A stretch of DNA of 64,000 nt, from positions 186,001 through 250,000 of the forward strand of contig NZ_JAIUHR010000001.1 of NCBI RefSeq assembly GCF_020165195.1, in the 5' to 3' direction. This stretch comes from Mesorhizobium sp. CA14. GTDB taxonomy: Bacteria; Pseudomonadota; Alphaproteobacteria; Rhizobiales; Rhizobiaceae. Of this stretch, positions 17,399 to 25,296 are shown one piece after another (position 1 is the first letter of the stretch; each line of letters starts with the position of its first letter). The translations under genes and the position numbers were made by a program. The notes under the pieces were generated by a model that saw nothing but the letters and a program-made list of their open reading frames with translations, was not told the origin of the DNA and did not search any database.

Positions 17399-18206
17399 TG
17401 TGGGACCCGGCGGTTGAGTTGATGGCGTCGACCAGCACGCCCGAGGCCTGCCGGCAAAGCGCGGCATAGCCCGGCGAGGTACGGAACGCCTCGTCCCGCG
17501 GATAGGGCGCGTTGATGGGGAGTTCGCCATGGACGCGGCCCGGACGCGCGGCCATGACGACGACGCGGCTGGACAAGAACACGCTTTCGAAGACGCTGTG
17601 GGTGACGAAGACGACGGTGAAGCGCTCGTCCTGCCACAGCTCCAGAAGATCGTTGTTGAGCTTGAAGCGGGTGATCTCGTCAAGCGCGGCGAAAGGCTCG
17701 TCCATCAGAAGGATGCGCGGCTTGGTCACCATGGCCCGTGCGATCGACACACGCATCTTCATGCCGCCGGAAAGCTCGCGCGGCACGGCATTCTCGAAGC
17801 CGGTGAGGTGGACGCGCGACAGCATCTCCATCACGGCGGGTTCCGCTCTGGCGCGTGACACGTTCTTTAGCCTCAGCGGCAGCCAGACATTGTCGAAGAC
17901 GCTGGCCCAGGGCAGCAGGGTCGGCTCCTGGAAGACGAAGCCGATATTCGAGCGGTCGATCGAGCCGCGCCAGTCAAGCTGGCCGGAGGTCGGCGTCGAG
18001 AGACCCGCGATCAGCCGCAGCGCCGTCGACTTGCCGCAGCCGGAGGGGCCGAGCAGGCTCAGGAAATCGCCTTCGCGGATCGCCAGGTCGACCTTGCTCA
18101 GCGCCGTCACGCCGTTGGAAAAGATCTTGCCGACATTGCGCAATGCCAGCAGCATCGGAGCCTCGCCCGATGCCGCCGGCGTCTCAGTCACTTTCTCCCG
18201 GATCAT
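17385..18206 (-). CDS. ABC transporter ATP-binding protein
   Basis: A 273-residue ATPase with Walker A GPSGCGKST (residues about 53-61), Q-loop VFQEPTLLPW, signature LSGGMKMRVSIARA and Walker B ILLMDEPFAALD, all intact. It is most like the SsuB/TauB/ThiY-partner class that energises uptake of sulfonates or pyrimidine-like compounds. Its last 14 bases overlap the start of the permease gene, and it begins 16 bases after the binding-protein gene, so the three form one transcription unit. Confidence 0.9.
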   Translation of the reverse strand: MIREKVTETPAASGEAPMLLALRNVGKIFSNGVTALSKVDLAIREGDFLSLLGPSGCGKSTALRLIAGLSTPTSGQLDWRGSIDRSNIGFVFQEPTLLPWASVFDNVWLPLRLKNVSRARAEPAVMEMLSRVHLTGFENAVPRELSGGMKMRVSIARAMVTKPRILLMDEPFAALDEITRFKLNNDLLELWQDERFTVVFVTHSVFESVFLSSRVVVMAARPGRVHGELPINAPYPRDEAFRTSPGYAALCRQASGVLVDAINSTAGSHNDGH

Positions 18207-18221
18207 CTCAGGCCGGCCGCC

Positions 18222-19226
18222 TTACTTCTTCAGCTCCAGCCCGACACCTTTGTTGATGAAGGCCAGCGTATAGGCCTTCTTGATGTCGAGGCCCGGCTGC
18301 GCGACCTTGGCCTTGACCATCTTGTCGTAGAAACTCTGGATGCGGGCTTCGTTCATCGTACCGATGCCGAGCTTTTCCGAATCGCCCGAATCGACAATGC
18401 CGAATTTCTTCAACTGCTCGATCGAGAAGGCGATCTGCTCATCCGTCATGTCGGGATTGTCCTTCTTGATCATGTCGTTGGCGGCCTTGTTGTCGCCATA
18501 GAGGTACTTGTACCAGCCCTTGGCCGAGCCATCGACGAAGCACTGCACCACCTCCGGCCGCTTGTCGATCGTATCCTGCATCACCTCGATGGTCGTGGCA
18601 TAGGTGTCCCAGCCATTGTCGGCAAGCAGGAACTGGTTCGGCGTGAAGCCTCCCTGCTTCTGCACCGCGAACGGCTCGGAGGTCACATAGCCTTGCTGGA
18701 TCGACCTCTTGTTGGCGATAAAGGGCGCCGGATTGAACGTGTAGGGCACGCGCTTGGCGGCATCGAAGCCGAGATCGGTGACCATCCACTGGAAGAAGGT
18801 CTGCGCGCCTTCGTCACCCATGATGTACTGGTCAGCGTTCTTCAGGTCTTCCCACTTATCCAGCCCCTCTCCCGGATGGGACATGATGACCTGCGGATCC
18901 TTCTGGAAATCGGCAGCAACGACGCGCATCGGAATACCCTGCTGCACGGCGTCGAAGGCCGAGAGCAGGTTGCCGCCCATGTAGAAATCGATCTTGCCGG
19001 CAAGCAGCATCGGCCGGCCGCTGACCTGCGGGCCACCCTGCATGATGGTCACATCGAGGCCGCAGGCGGCATAGGTGCCGTCGGCGATCGCCTGGTAGTA
19101 GCCGCCATGTTCCGGCTCGGCGAGCCAGTTGGTGCCGAACGTCACCTTCTCGTTAGCGGCAGCAGTCAGCGTGCCCGCCACCAGCAGCACGGCGGCGCCC
19201 GCCAACATCTTTCCTTGTTCGATCAT
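18222..19226 (-). CDS. ABC transporter substrate-binding protein, NMT1/THI5-like
   Basis: A 334-residue exported protein. The N-terminus is a typical signal peptide (positive start, then AGAAVLLVAGTLTAAA with a cleavage site near AANEK). The mature part has FGTNWLAEPEHGGYYQAIADGTYAACGLDVTI, the hallmark of the NMT1/THI5 family, whose members bind hydroxymethylpyrimidine-like, nitrate, taurine or related ligands. ATG 19226 is preferred over ATG 19232 and GTG 19235 because AGAGAGGG is then spaced 8 bases away. It is the first gene of a seven-gene unit with importer, amidohydrolase, oxidase and two reductases. The ligand is probably a small nitrogen heterocycle, by inference only. Confidence 0.87.
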   Translation of the reverse strand: MIEQGKMLAGAAVLLVAGTLTAAANEKVTFGTNWLAEPEHGGYYQAIADGTYAACGLDVTIMQGGPQVSGRPMLLAGKIDFYMGGNLLSAFDAVQQGIPMRVVAADFQKDPQVIMSHPGEGLDKWEDLKNADQYIMGDEGAQTFFQWMVTDLGFDAAKRVPYTFNPAPFIANKRSIQQGYVTSEPFAVQKQGGFTPNQFLLADNGWDTYATTIEVMQDTIDKRPEVVQCFVDGSAKGWYKYLYGDNKAANDMIKKDNPDMTDEQIAFSIEQLKKFGIVDSGDSEKLGIGTMNEARIQSFYDKMVKAKVAQPGLDIKKAYTLAFINKGVGLELKK

Positions 19227-19386
19227 AAACATCACCCTCTCTTGGCCCGGGCGCGCGACGCGCAGGGCTCAACACCATCGATTCAAGAAGCAAGACACAT
19301 GCCACCGCCTGGGCCGCCTGCTAGTGCGGCAGTCATTGCCGAGACCGGACGGGTCATGCCGTACGCGAGGCATCGTGCCTATTTTT

Positions 19387-19400
19387 TGGACGCCTGTCCA
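19387..19400. promoter_or_regulatory. Inverted repeat in the divergent region between importer operon and RidA gene
   Basis: TGGAC (19387-19391) and GTCCA (19396-19400) form a short symmetric site in the 253-base gap between two divergent units. No dedicated regulator gene is adjacent, so the assignment as an operator is tentative. The rest of the gap shows no other clear structure. Confidence 0.3.
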
Positions 19401-19479
19401 TAATCGCCCTAGCGGCGTCCACGGCATCTTGAATGTTTCATGAATCCGTCACTAGGCTAGCGGCGGACAGGAGAATGCC

Positions 19480-19863
19480 ATGCTCAAATACCTCGCCCCC
19501 AAATCGATCAAGCCGCCTTTCGCCCGCTACAGTCACGGCGTCGAAATACCGGCTGGAAAGCGCCTGGTGCTGTGCTCGGGACAGCTGGGCATCGGCCCCG
19601 ACGATGCCGTGCCGGAGGATGCCGGGGCACAGACGGAGCTTTGCTTCAAGAACATCGCCGCGATCCTCAGCGAAGCCGGGCTGACCTTGAACGACACCGT
19701 GCGCATCAACGCCTTCGTCACCGATCGTGCCCATCTGCAGGCCTATATGGATGTCCGCAACCGGCTCTTTTCAGACCCGGCGCCGGCCTCGACATTGATC
19801 ATCGTCGCCGGCTTCGCCCGCCCGGAATTCAAGGTCGAGGTCGAAGTTCTGGCAGCCGGCTAG
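19480..19863 (+). CDS. RidA/YjgF/Rid-family protein lacking the catalytic arginine
   Basis: A 127-residue single-domain protein of the Rid fold with a CAGGAG ribosome-binding site. True RidA proteins use an Arg in the block P-x-R-S-C-V-E-V to hydrolyse reactive enamines/imines. Here the same block reads PASTLIIVAG (residues about 101-110), with Ser/Thr at that place, so classic imine deaminase activity is doubtful. It is more like the Rid2-Rid7 side groups, which often sit in catabolic clusters. It lies 61 bases upstream of a creatininase-like gene in the same direction and is divergent from the importer/amidohydrolase operon, so it may act on the same pathway. Confidence 0.83.
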   Translation: MLKYLAPKSIKPPFARYSHGVEIPAGKRLVLCSGQLGIGPDDAVPEDAGAQTELCFKNIAAILSEAGLTLNDTVRINAFVTDRAHLQAYMDVRNRLFSDPAPASTLIIVAGFARPEFKVEVEVLAAG

Positions 19864-19924
19864 CTGTCGCCGGGGATAGGTTTTAGACCTCAGGCCGGAC
19901 AGCAGACCAATTGGGAGACGAAAA

Positions 19925-20722
19925 GTGACGACAAGACGTGTGTGGTGGGGCGACTACCGGACGACCGAATACGCCTCGATCGACGCCGAAGCGACCATCG
20001 CCGTGCTGCCGGTGGCGGCGATCGAGCAGCATGGCCCTCACCTTCCGGTCTCGACCGACACCTCGATCATGATCGGCATGCTGGACACGGTGATCGCGCG
20101 CCTGCCCGACGATCTAGACATCCGCATCCTGCCGGTGCAGGCGATCGGCAAGTCGAATGAGCACCTGCATGCGCCGGGCACGCTCACCTTGCCCGCCACC
20201 ACCTTGGTCGACGCCTGGACCGAGCTTGGCCTGTCGGTCGCCCGCGCCGGGGTGAGAAAGCTGATCGTCGTCAATTCGCATGGCGGCAATGAAGAGATCA
20301 TGGGCATCGTTTCGCGCGAATTGCGCGTGCGCGCCAAAATGCTGTCGGTGAAGACGAGTTGGCAGCGATTCGGCCGCCCGGCCGGAATGTACACCGAGCT
20401 GGAGGACCGTCACGGCATCCATGGCGGCGACGTCGAGACATCGCTGATGCTGCACTTCCGGCCCGACCTCGTCGACATGAGCAAGGCGGAGAATTTCGTC
20501 TCCAATGTCGGCCGCGCCGAAAAGGAATTCGCCCTGCTGAGGCACACCGGTACGCACGCCTTCGCCTGGATCGCCAGCGACCTCAATCCGAACGGCGTGG
20601 TGGGCGACGCCTCGATCGCCACAGCCGAGAAGGGCCGCCAGACGGCGGAAATGCAGGCCGACGGCTTTATCAACCTGGTCAGGGATGTGCGCAAGGCGAA
20701 GCTTGCGGAGTGGCTGTCGTAG
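19925..20722 (+). CDS. Creatininase-family amidohydrolase
   Basis: A 265-residue protein with GTG start at 19925 behind GGGAGACG. Metal-site residues of the creatininase fold are visible: E34 and H36 in EQHGPHLP, D45, H119 in VNSHGGN and E171 in HGGDVETS. Family members hydrolyse cyclic or linear amides such as creatinine, or formamide intermediates in riboflavin/deazaflavin synthesis. The catabolic neighbours favour a degradative role. If creatinine were the substrate, creatine would form, and a creatinase giving sarcosine is not seen in this window. The exact substrate is therefore open. Confidence 0.83.
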   Translation: MTTRRVWWGDYRTTEYASIDAEATIAVLPVAAIEQHGPHLPVSTDTSIMIGMLDTVIARLPDDLDIRILPVQAIGKSNEHLHAPGTLTLPATTLVDAWTELGLSVARAGVRKLIVVNSHGGNEEIMGIVSRELRVRAKMLSVKTSWQRFGRPAGMYTELEDRHGIHGGDVETSLMLHFRPDLVDMSKAENFVSNVGRAEKEFALLRHTGTHAFAWIASDLNPNGVVGDASIATAEKGRQTAEMQADGFINLVRDVRKAKLAEWLS

Positions 20723-20740
20723 CGGCTGGTCCGCTTTGAC

Positions 20741-21250
20741 TTACGCTTCGATCTCCAGTTCGAAGGGTATCCCCTCGAAGGCGTCGGCGCCGCGCCCGAT
20801 CGCCTCAATTGCCGCGATCATGCGGCCGTCGCGCTCAAGCAGCATGTCGGCGACTGCGATCAGCCTTGGATTGGGCGTAGCCGTTGGCGAGAGGAAGCGC
20901 AGCGTCCGGGCGAGTTCCATCTCGTCGCGCTTCGGCGCCAGCGCCGCGGCGATGATGTAGGCCGATGCCGTCGAGCGGCTGACGCCGGCATAGCAATGCA
21001 CCACCAGCGGCTTCACGCGGTCCCAGCGATAGGCGAAATCGAGCAAGGCCCGCACATGCTCCTCGCCCGGCATCGTCATTCCCTCCTGCGCCACGGCGAT
21101 ATCATGCATTATGAGATGCAGATGGTTTTCCGCCAGGATCGAGGCCGGTCGGGTCACCTCCGTCCCGGCGGCAAGCAACGACAGCAACCGCTGCGCACCG
21201 GTTCTTGCCACGGTTTCGTCGACCTTCGACAGCGAACAGACATGGATCAT
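20741..21250 (-). CDS. Protein-tyrosine-phosphatase-like protein beside cobalamin genes
   Basis: A 169-residue protein with the complete cysteine phosphatase signature HCYAGVSRS (H85, C86, R92), the Cys-Arg loop of tyrosine/dual-specificity phosphatases. A possible general acid Asp lies at D50 in LIMHDIAV. Its start overlaps the stop of cobC (ATGA), so it is translated with that gene. A role as phosphatase for a small cobalamin precursor or for a protein cannot be decided from sequence. The coupling suggests a job in corrinoid metabolism. Confidence 0.8.
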   Translation of the reverse strand: MIHVCSLSKVDETVARTGAQRLLSLLAAGTEVTRPASILAENHLHLIMHDIAVAQEGMTMPGEEHVRALLDFAYRWDRVKPLVVHCYAGVSRSTASAYIIAAALAPKRDEMELARTLRFLSPTATPNPRLIAVADMLLERDGRMIAAIEAIGRGADAFEGIPFELEIEA

Positions 21251-22302
21251 CGGCTGGACTCCCTCGGCGCATCTTCGCGCTGAGCTGCCCAGCCGGCAAG
21301 AGCGCCTTCAAGTCGCTGCCATTCCGCTTCGTTGCCCGGTAGACCGACACGCAGCACTTGAGGCCGCTCGGCAAAATGACGGAGCAGCACACCGCGCTCA
21401 CCAAGTGCCGAAAACAGGGTTGAGGCCTCGGCAAGCGACAAATAGCGGAACAGGCTGGTGCCGCCGGCGACCGGAACATCGAATCGGCCAAGCAGCGTGT
21501 CGAGCCGCCCGGCATCCCGCGCCAGGAGTTGCCGCATATCGGCCTGCCACTTTGCATCCGACAAGGCGCGGATGCCATATTCGAGCGCCGGGCCAGCCAC
21601 CGCCCAAGGCCCCAGCTGCGCATCCAGCCGCTCGGACGTCAGCGGATCCGTCAATGCGAAGCCGAGTCTCACACCCGCAAGGCCGAAGAACTTGCCGAAC
21701 GATCGCAGCACGACGATGCCGCCTGCCCCGATATCGCCGGCAAGGCTTTGCTCGATCGGGCCGACATCCATGAAGGCTTCGTCGACGACGAGCAGCCCGC
21801 CTTTGGCGCGAAGCCGCGCCGCGAGGTCGAGCAGGCGCGGTTTTTCAATCACCCGCCCGTCCGGATTGTTGGGATTGACCAGCACCGCAAGGTTCGCCTC
21901 GGCCAGCGCGTCGAAGTTGCTGACTTCCGCGACGGCATGGCCGGCGATAGCCGCGGCGCGGGCGTGTTCGGCATAGGTCGGGCCGAGCACCAGGGCCTTG
22001 CCTGGCCGCACCAGCGAGGCGACGCGCGGCAGGAGAATCTGCGTGCCGGGTGCCGCCGCCACATGCATCGCCGAAGGCGCGCCATAGGCCGCAGCCGCAA
22101 TTTCGGCCAATTCGCGCAGTTGTCCTGCCTCCGGCAATCGGGACAGGGCGGTGGCGGGCAGGTCGAAAAGCGGGTAGGAGTGCGGATTGATACCTGTCGA
22201 GAGGTCCACGAAAGGTTGTGGCGCATGAGGAAAAAGCGTGCTTGCCCGGCCAAGGCTGCCGCCATGATCAACCGCTGCGATCGCGCCGCTTAGAAGCTTC
22301 AT
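21247..22302 (-). CDS. cobC: Threonine-phosphate decarboxylase, cobalamin biosynthesis
   Basis: A 351-residue PLP enzyme of the CobC/CobD family (CobC in Pseudomonas denitrificans and rhizobia, CobD in Salmonella). It opens with the family blocks DHGGSLGRA and DLSTGINPHSYP, has LVNPNNPDGRV and VDEAFMD for the cofactor, and the PLP lysine in LRSFGKFFGLAGVRLG. It makes (R)-1-amino-2-propanol phosphate, the linker of adenosylcobinamide phosphate, which the divergent gene product CobD attaches. Its ATG at 22302 shares two bases with the ATG of cobD on the other strand. An AGGA site lies within the first codons of cobD. Confidence 0.9.
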   Translation of the reverse strand: MKLLSGAIAAVDHGGSLGRASTLFPHAPQPFVDLSTGINPHSYPLFDLPATALSRLPEAGQLRELAEIAAAAYGAPSAMHVAAAPGTQILLPRVASLVRPGKALVLGPTYAEHARAAAIAGHAVAEVSNFDALAEANLAVLVNPNNPDGRVIEKPRLLDLAARLRAKGGLLVVDEAFMDVGPIEQSLAGDIGAGGIVVLRSFGKFFGLAGVRLGFALTDPLTSERLDAQLGPWAVAGPALEYGIRALSDAKWQADMRQLLARDAGRLDTLLGRFDVPVAGGTSLFRYLSLAEASTLFSALGERGVLLRHFAERPQVLRVGLPGNEAEWQRLEGALAGWAAQREDAPRESSR

Positions 22303-23290
22303 GTCTGTCCTGATCGCTTTCCTGTCACTCGCCGTCGAACGCGCCCTCGGCTATCCGGACTGGCTGTTCAACGCCATCGGCCATCCGGTAACCTGGATCG
22401 GCAGGCTGATATCCTTTCTCGATCGCCGGCTCAACCGCGCCACCGATTCCGACGAATTGCGTCGCCGACACGGCGTCCAGGCCTTGCTCGTCATTCTGCT
22501 GGTGCCTGGGCTCATCGGCCTGGCGCTGCACGTCCTGCTGTGGATGATGTTCCCGACGGGTCTCGTCATCGCCGCCATCCTCGGCTCCACGCTGCTGTCG
22601 CAGAAAAGCCTCGCCGAGCATGTCGAGGATGTCGCCGACGCACTGGAGACCGGCGGCCTGACGCTCGGCCGCATCGCGGTGTCGCGCATTGTCGGCCGCG
22701 ATCCGGAAAAGCTCGACAAGGCCGGCGTCGCGCGGGCCGCGATCGAAAGCCTGGCCGAGAATTTTTCGGACGGCATCGTCGCGCCCGCCTTCTGGACCGG
22801 CATCGGCGGACTGGGCGGAGGTGCGGCTTACAAGGCCGCCAACACCGCCGATTCGATGATCGGCCACCGTACGCCGAAATACGAAGCCTTCGGTCGTGCG
22901 GCCGCCCGCTTCGACGATCTCATCAACCTGCCCGCATCGCGGCTCACCGGCCTGCTGATCGTGCTGGCGGCATTTCTTGTCCCGGGCGCCGATCCGCATG
23001 GGGCCTGGCAGGTGATGCGGCGCGACGCCAGGAAGCATCGTTCGCCCAATGCCGGCTGGCCGGAAGCTGCGATGGCCGGCGCGCTGGGCCTGTCCCTCGC
23101 CGGACCGCGCAGCTATGGCGGCGAAGTCGTCGAGGACGCCTTCATGGGCGAAGGCGGCCGCCGCGAGGCCGAAAGCACCGATGTCCGGCAGGCGCTGAAA
23201 CTCTATCGCATGGCGGACTGGCTGCTGCTTGGTCTCTTCGCGGTCGTCTCGGCGATCGTGATCTATCTGACCATCTTGATCAGCGGCTGA
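22301..23290 (+). CDS. cobD: Adenosylcobinamide-phosphate synthase (CobD/CbiB)
   Basis: A 329-residue inner-membrane enzyme joining aminopropanol phosphate (or aminopropanol) to adenosylcobyrate. Family marks are the start IAFLSLAVERALGYPDWLF, then HPVTWIGRLI, the central ENFSDGIVAPAFWTGIGGLGGGAAYKAANTADSMIGHRT and the C-terminal YGGEVVEDAFMGEG. Several hydrophobic stretches agree with membrane localisation. The start at 22301 is supported by the family's N-terminal block beginning within a few residues. It overlaps the divergent cobC start. The gene ends 6 bases from the end of cobO. Confidence 0.92.
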   Translation: MSVLIAFLSLAVERALGYPDWLFNAIGHPVTWIGRLISFLDRRLNRATDSDELRRRHGVQALLVILLVPGLIGLALHVLLWMMFPTGLVIAAILGSTLLSQKSLAEHVEDVADALETGGLTLGRIAVSRIVGRDPEKLDKAGVARAAIESLAENFSDGIVAPAFWTGIGGLGGGAAYKAANTADSMIGHRTPKYEAFGRAAARFDDLINLPASRLTGLLIVLAAFLVPGADPHGAWQVMRRDARKHRSPNAGWPEAAMAGALGLSLAGPRSYGGEVVEDAFMGEGGRREAESTDVRQALKLYRMADWLLLGLFAVVSAIVIYLTILISG

Positions 23291-23296
23291 GGCGCC

Positions 23297-23911
23297 TCAA
23301 AATTCAATTCCCTGCTGCGCCTTCACGCCGGCGGAAAAATGGTGCTTGGTCAGCCCCATTTCGGTGACGAGGTCGGCCGCCTCGACGAGCAGCGGCTTGG
23401 CGTTGCGGCCGGTGACGATCACATGCAGATCGTCCCGGCGCGCCTTCAGCGCTGCGACCACCTTTTCCAGATCGAGATAATCGTAGCGCAGCGCGATGTT
23501 GAGCTCGTCGAGCACCACGAGGCTGATCGAGGAATCGGCCATCAGCTCGAGCGCCTTGGCCCAGGCGGCCTCGGCGGCGGCGATGTCGCGCTTCAGATCC
23601 TGCGTTTCCCAGGTGAATCCTTCGCCCATCGCGTGCCAGACGACGCGGGCGCCGAAAGCGGCGAAAGCGTCCTTTTCGCCGGTATGCCATTTGCCCTTGA
23701 TGAATTGGACGACGCCGACGCGCTTGCCATAGCCCAGCATTCTCAGCGCCAGGCCGAAGGCGGCCGTGGTCTTGCCCTTGCCGGGCCCCGTATTGACGAT
23801 CAGCAGTCCTTTCTCGATCGTCTTGCCGGCCACCTCGGCATCCTGCACCGCCTTGCGCTTGGCCATCTTGGCGCGGTGGCGCTCGGCGTCCTTTTCCTCG
23901 ATTTCGGCCAT
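23297..23911 (-). CDS. cobO: Cob(I)yrinic acid a,c-diamide adenosyltransferase
   Basis: A 204-residue CobA/CobO-type ATP:corrinoid adenosyltransferase. It has the P-loop TGPGKGKTT (residues 41-49), VGVVQFIKGKW, the Walker B-like LVVLDELNIAL and the C-terminal TEMGLTKHHFSAGVKAQQGIEF, which is characteristic of the family. It transfers the 5'-deoxyadenosyl group from ATP to the reduced cobalt. It begins one base after the cobU stop, so the two are one unit, and ends convergently with cobD. Confidence 0.94.
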   Translation of the reverse strand: MAEIEEKDAERHRAKMAKRKAVQDAEVAGKTIEKGLLIVNTGPGKGKTTAAFGLALRMLGYGKRVGVVQFIKGKWHTGEKDAFAAFGARVVWHAMGEGFTWETQDLKRDIAAAEAAWAKALELMADSSISLVVLDELNIALRYDYLDLEKVVAALKARRDDLHVIVTGRNAKPLLVEAADLVTEMGLTKHHFSAGVKAQQGIEF

Positions 23912-23912
23912 G

Positions 23913-24458
23913 TCATTTCACCTTGAGCGGCAGCCCCGCCACCATCATGAGAACACTGTCGGCTGTCGCCGCGACCTGCTGGTTGAGCCGGCCCGCGGCG
24001 TCGCGGAAGCGGCGCGCCAGCGCGTTGTCGGGCACGATGCCCAAGCCGACTTCGTTGGAGACCACGAACCACGGCCCGCGCGGCCGCGACAGCGCATCCT
24101 TGAGCCGTCGGCATTCGGCCTCGACGTCATGTTCGGCCAGCATGTGGTTGGTGAGCCACAATGTCAGGCAATCAATCAGCACAGGCTGGTGGGCCGGCAA
24201 GGCCTCGATTGCGCCGACCAGGTCGAGCGGCGCATCGACGGTGACCCAGCCTTCGCCGCGCCGCGACCGATGCAGCGCGATGCGCTCGCGCATCTCGTCG
24301 TCATAGGCCTGCGCGGTGGCGATGTAGGTCCAGGGCGACGGGTTGGCGGTCGTCAGGCCCTCGGCATGTGAGCTCTTGCCCGAACGGGCACCGCCCAGGA
24401 TGAAGGTCAGCTTCCCATCGGAAGCTCTATTGCCGCTCGCGGCTGTCGCGCCGGTCAT
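23913..24458 (-). CDS. cobU: Adenosylcobinamide kinase / adenosylcobinamide-phosphate guanylyltransferase
   Basis: A 181-residue protein (CobP in the P. denitrificans naming). It shows the P-loop GGARSGKSS (residues 22-30), the block DDEMRERIALHRSRRGEGW, whose His (H63) corresponds to the guanylylated His of Salmonella CobU, and VSNEVGLGIVPDNALARRFRD. It phosphorylates adenosylcobinamide and then activates it with GMP for lower-ligand attachment. ATG 24458 with AAGGCAGGA upstream is chosen. An open frame to 24647 has no such support. The 121-base gap to chaC holds its promoter, and no clear cobalamin riboswitch was recognised there. Confidence 0.92.
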   Translation of the reverse strand: MTGATAASGNRASDGKLTFILGGARSGKSSHAEGLTTANPSPWTYIATAQAYDDEMRERIALHRSRRGEGWVTVDAPLDLVGAIEALPAHQPVLIDCLTLWLTNHMLAEHDVEAECRRLKDALSRPRGPWFVVSNEVGLGIVPDNALARRFRDAAGRLNQQVAATADSVLMMVAGLPLKVK

Positions 24459-24579
24459 TCCTGCCTTCACCTTTGGATGAACATTGTCGTGACCATCGGG
24501 CCGACGGCGCGACTTTAGGCAGAAGCCCTCCCGCCGGCAAACCAAATTCCGCCACCGCGCGGCGCGATTGCGGCACGGC

Positions 24580-25296
24580 TCATGGCTGCTGCGGGCCGGC
24601 GATCCGGGCGGCGACCAACTGCTGCAACCGCCACAGATGCCCATCATGGATGCCGCGCTGCTCTAGATTCTTTACCGTATTGTAGAGATAGTCGGCGCCC
24701 GAGCCCCAATGGCCGCAGGATGTCGCAAGCCTCTCCGCCACCTCGTCCTCACTGAGCGGCCCGGCATAAGTCGTACCGCTGCGATTGATGACGAAGGCCA
24801 GCGCACGCAACGGTCCCTTGTCGGTTGAGAGCTGCAGAAGGCGCGGCCGGTAGCTTGTCGGCTTCAACGTCATCTCGCGCCGGAAAAGCTTGTCCAGCCC
24901 CTGCCTGCGGTCGTTCTCGACCAGCCGGAAAGCAACCCCTTTGCACTGACCTCCGCGATCGAGCGCCATCATAAGGCCGGGCTGCTCCTTGGTGCCGCGC
25001 CAGCGCGTCATCTTCATGCAGAACGAGCGGTGCCAGCCGCGCGCAAGCGCCACGCGTTCCTCAGTGTGCTCGATCTCAGGCTTCCAGATGAGCGATCCAT
25101 AGCCGAACAGCCAGAGCGGCTCCGTGGCCGGAAGCACGGCCTCGAACGCATCGAGCATCGCCGCATAGTCGGTGTCATCCAGATGCGCCGCATCGGGATC
25201 CGGTCCCGCATCCTCGACCGCGCGGAAGCAGCGGGCGACCAGTTCCTCGGTAAGCGACATGGTTCTTGGCAGCATGCGCGCGACCTTAAGGTTCAT
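24580..25296 (-). CDS. ChaC-type gamma-glutamylcyclotransferase
   Basis: A 238-residue protein with the ChaC/GGCT substrate loop LWLFGYGSLIWKP (residues 61-73) and the conserved GWHRSFCM and Y-NTV-LE blocks. Family members cleave glutathione into 5-oxoproline and Cys-Gly in the cytoplasm. ATG 25296 is the longest start; ATG 25275 (MLPRT) is an alternative. It lies head-to-head with a truncated Rieske oxygenase fragment, so its upstream region may have been rearranged. Confidence 0.85.
   Translation of the reverse strand: MNLKVARMLPRTMSLTEELVARCFRAVEDAGPDPDAAHLDDTDYAAMLDAFEAVLPATEPLWLFGYGSLIWKPEIEHTEERVALARGWHRSFCMKMTRWRGTKEQPGLMMALDRGGQCKGVAFRLVENDRRQGLDKLFRREMTLKPTSYRPRLLQLSTDKGPLRALAFVINRSGTTYAGPLSEDEVAERLATSCGHWGSGADYLYNTVKNLEQRGIHDGHLWRLQQLVAARIAGPQQP

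Noticed and set aside
24459..24579. A cobalamin riboswitch upstream of cobU
   Set aside because: The gap is shorter than a usual cobalamin riboswitch, and no convincing B12-box or conserved core could be read on the minus strand.
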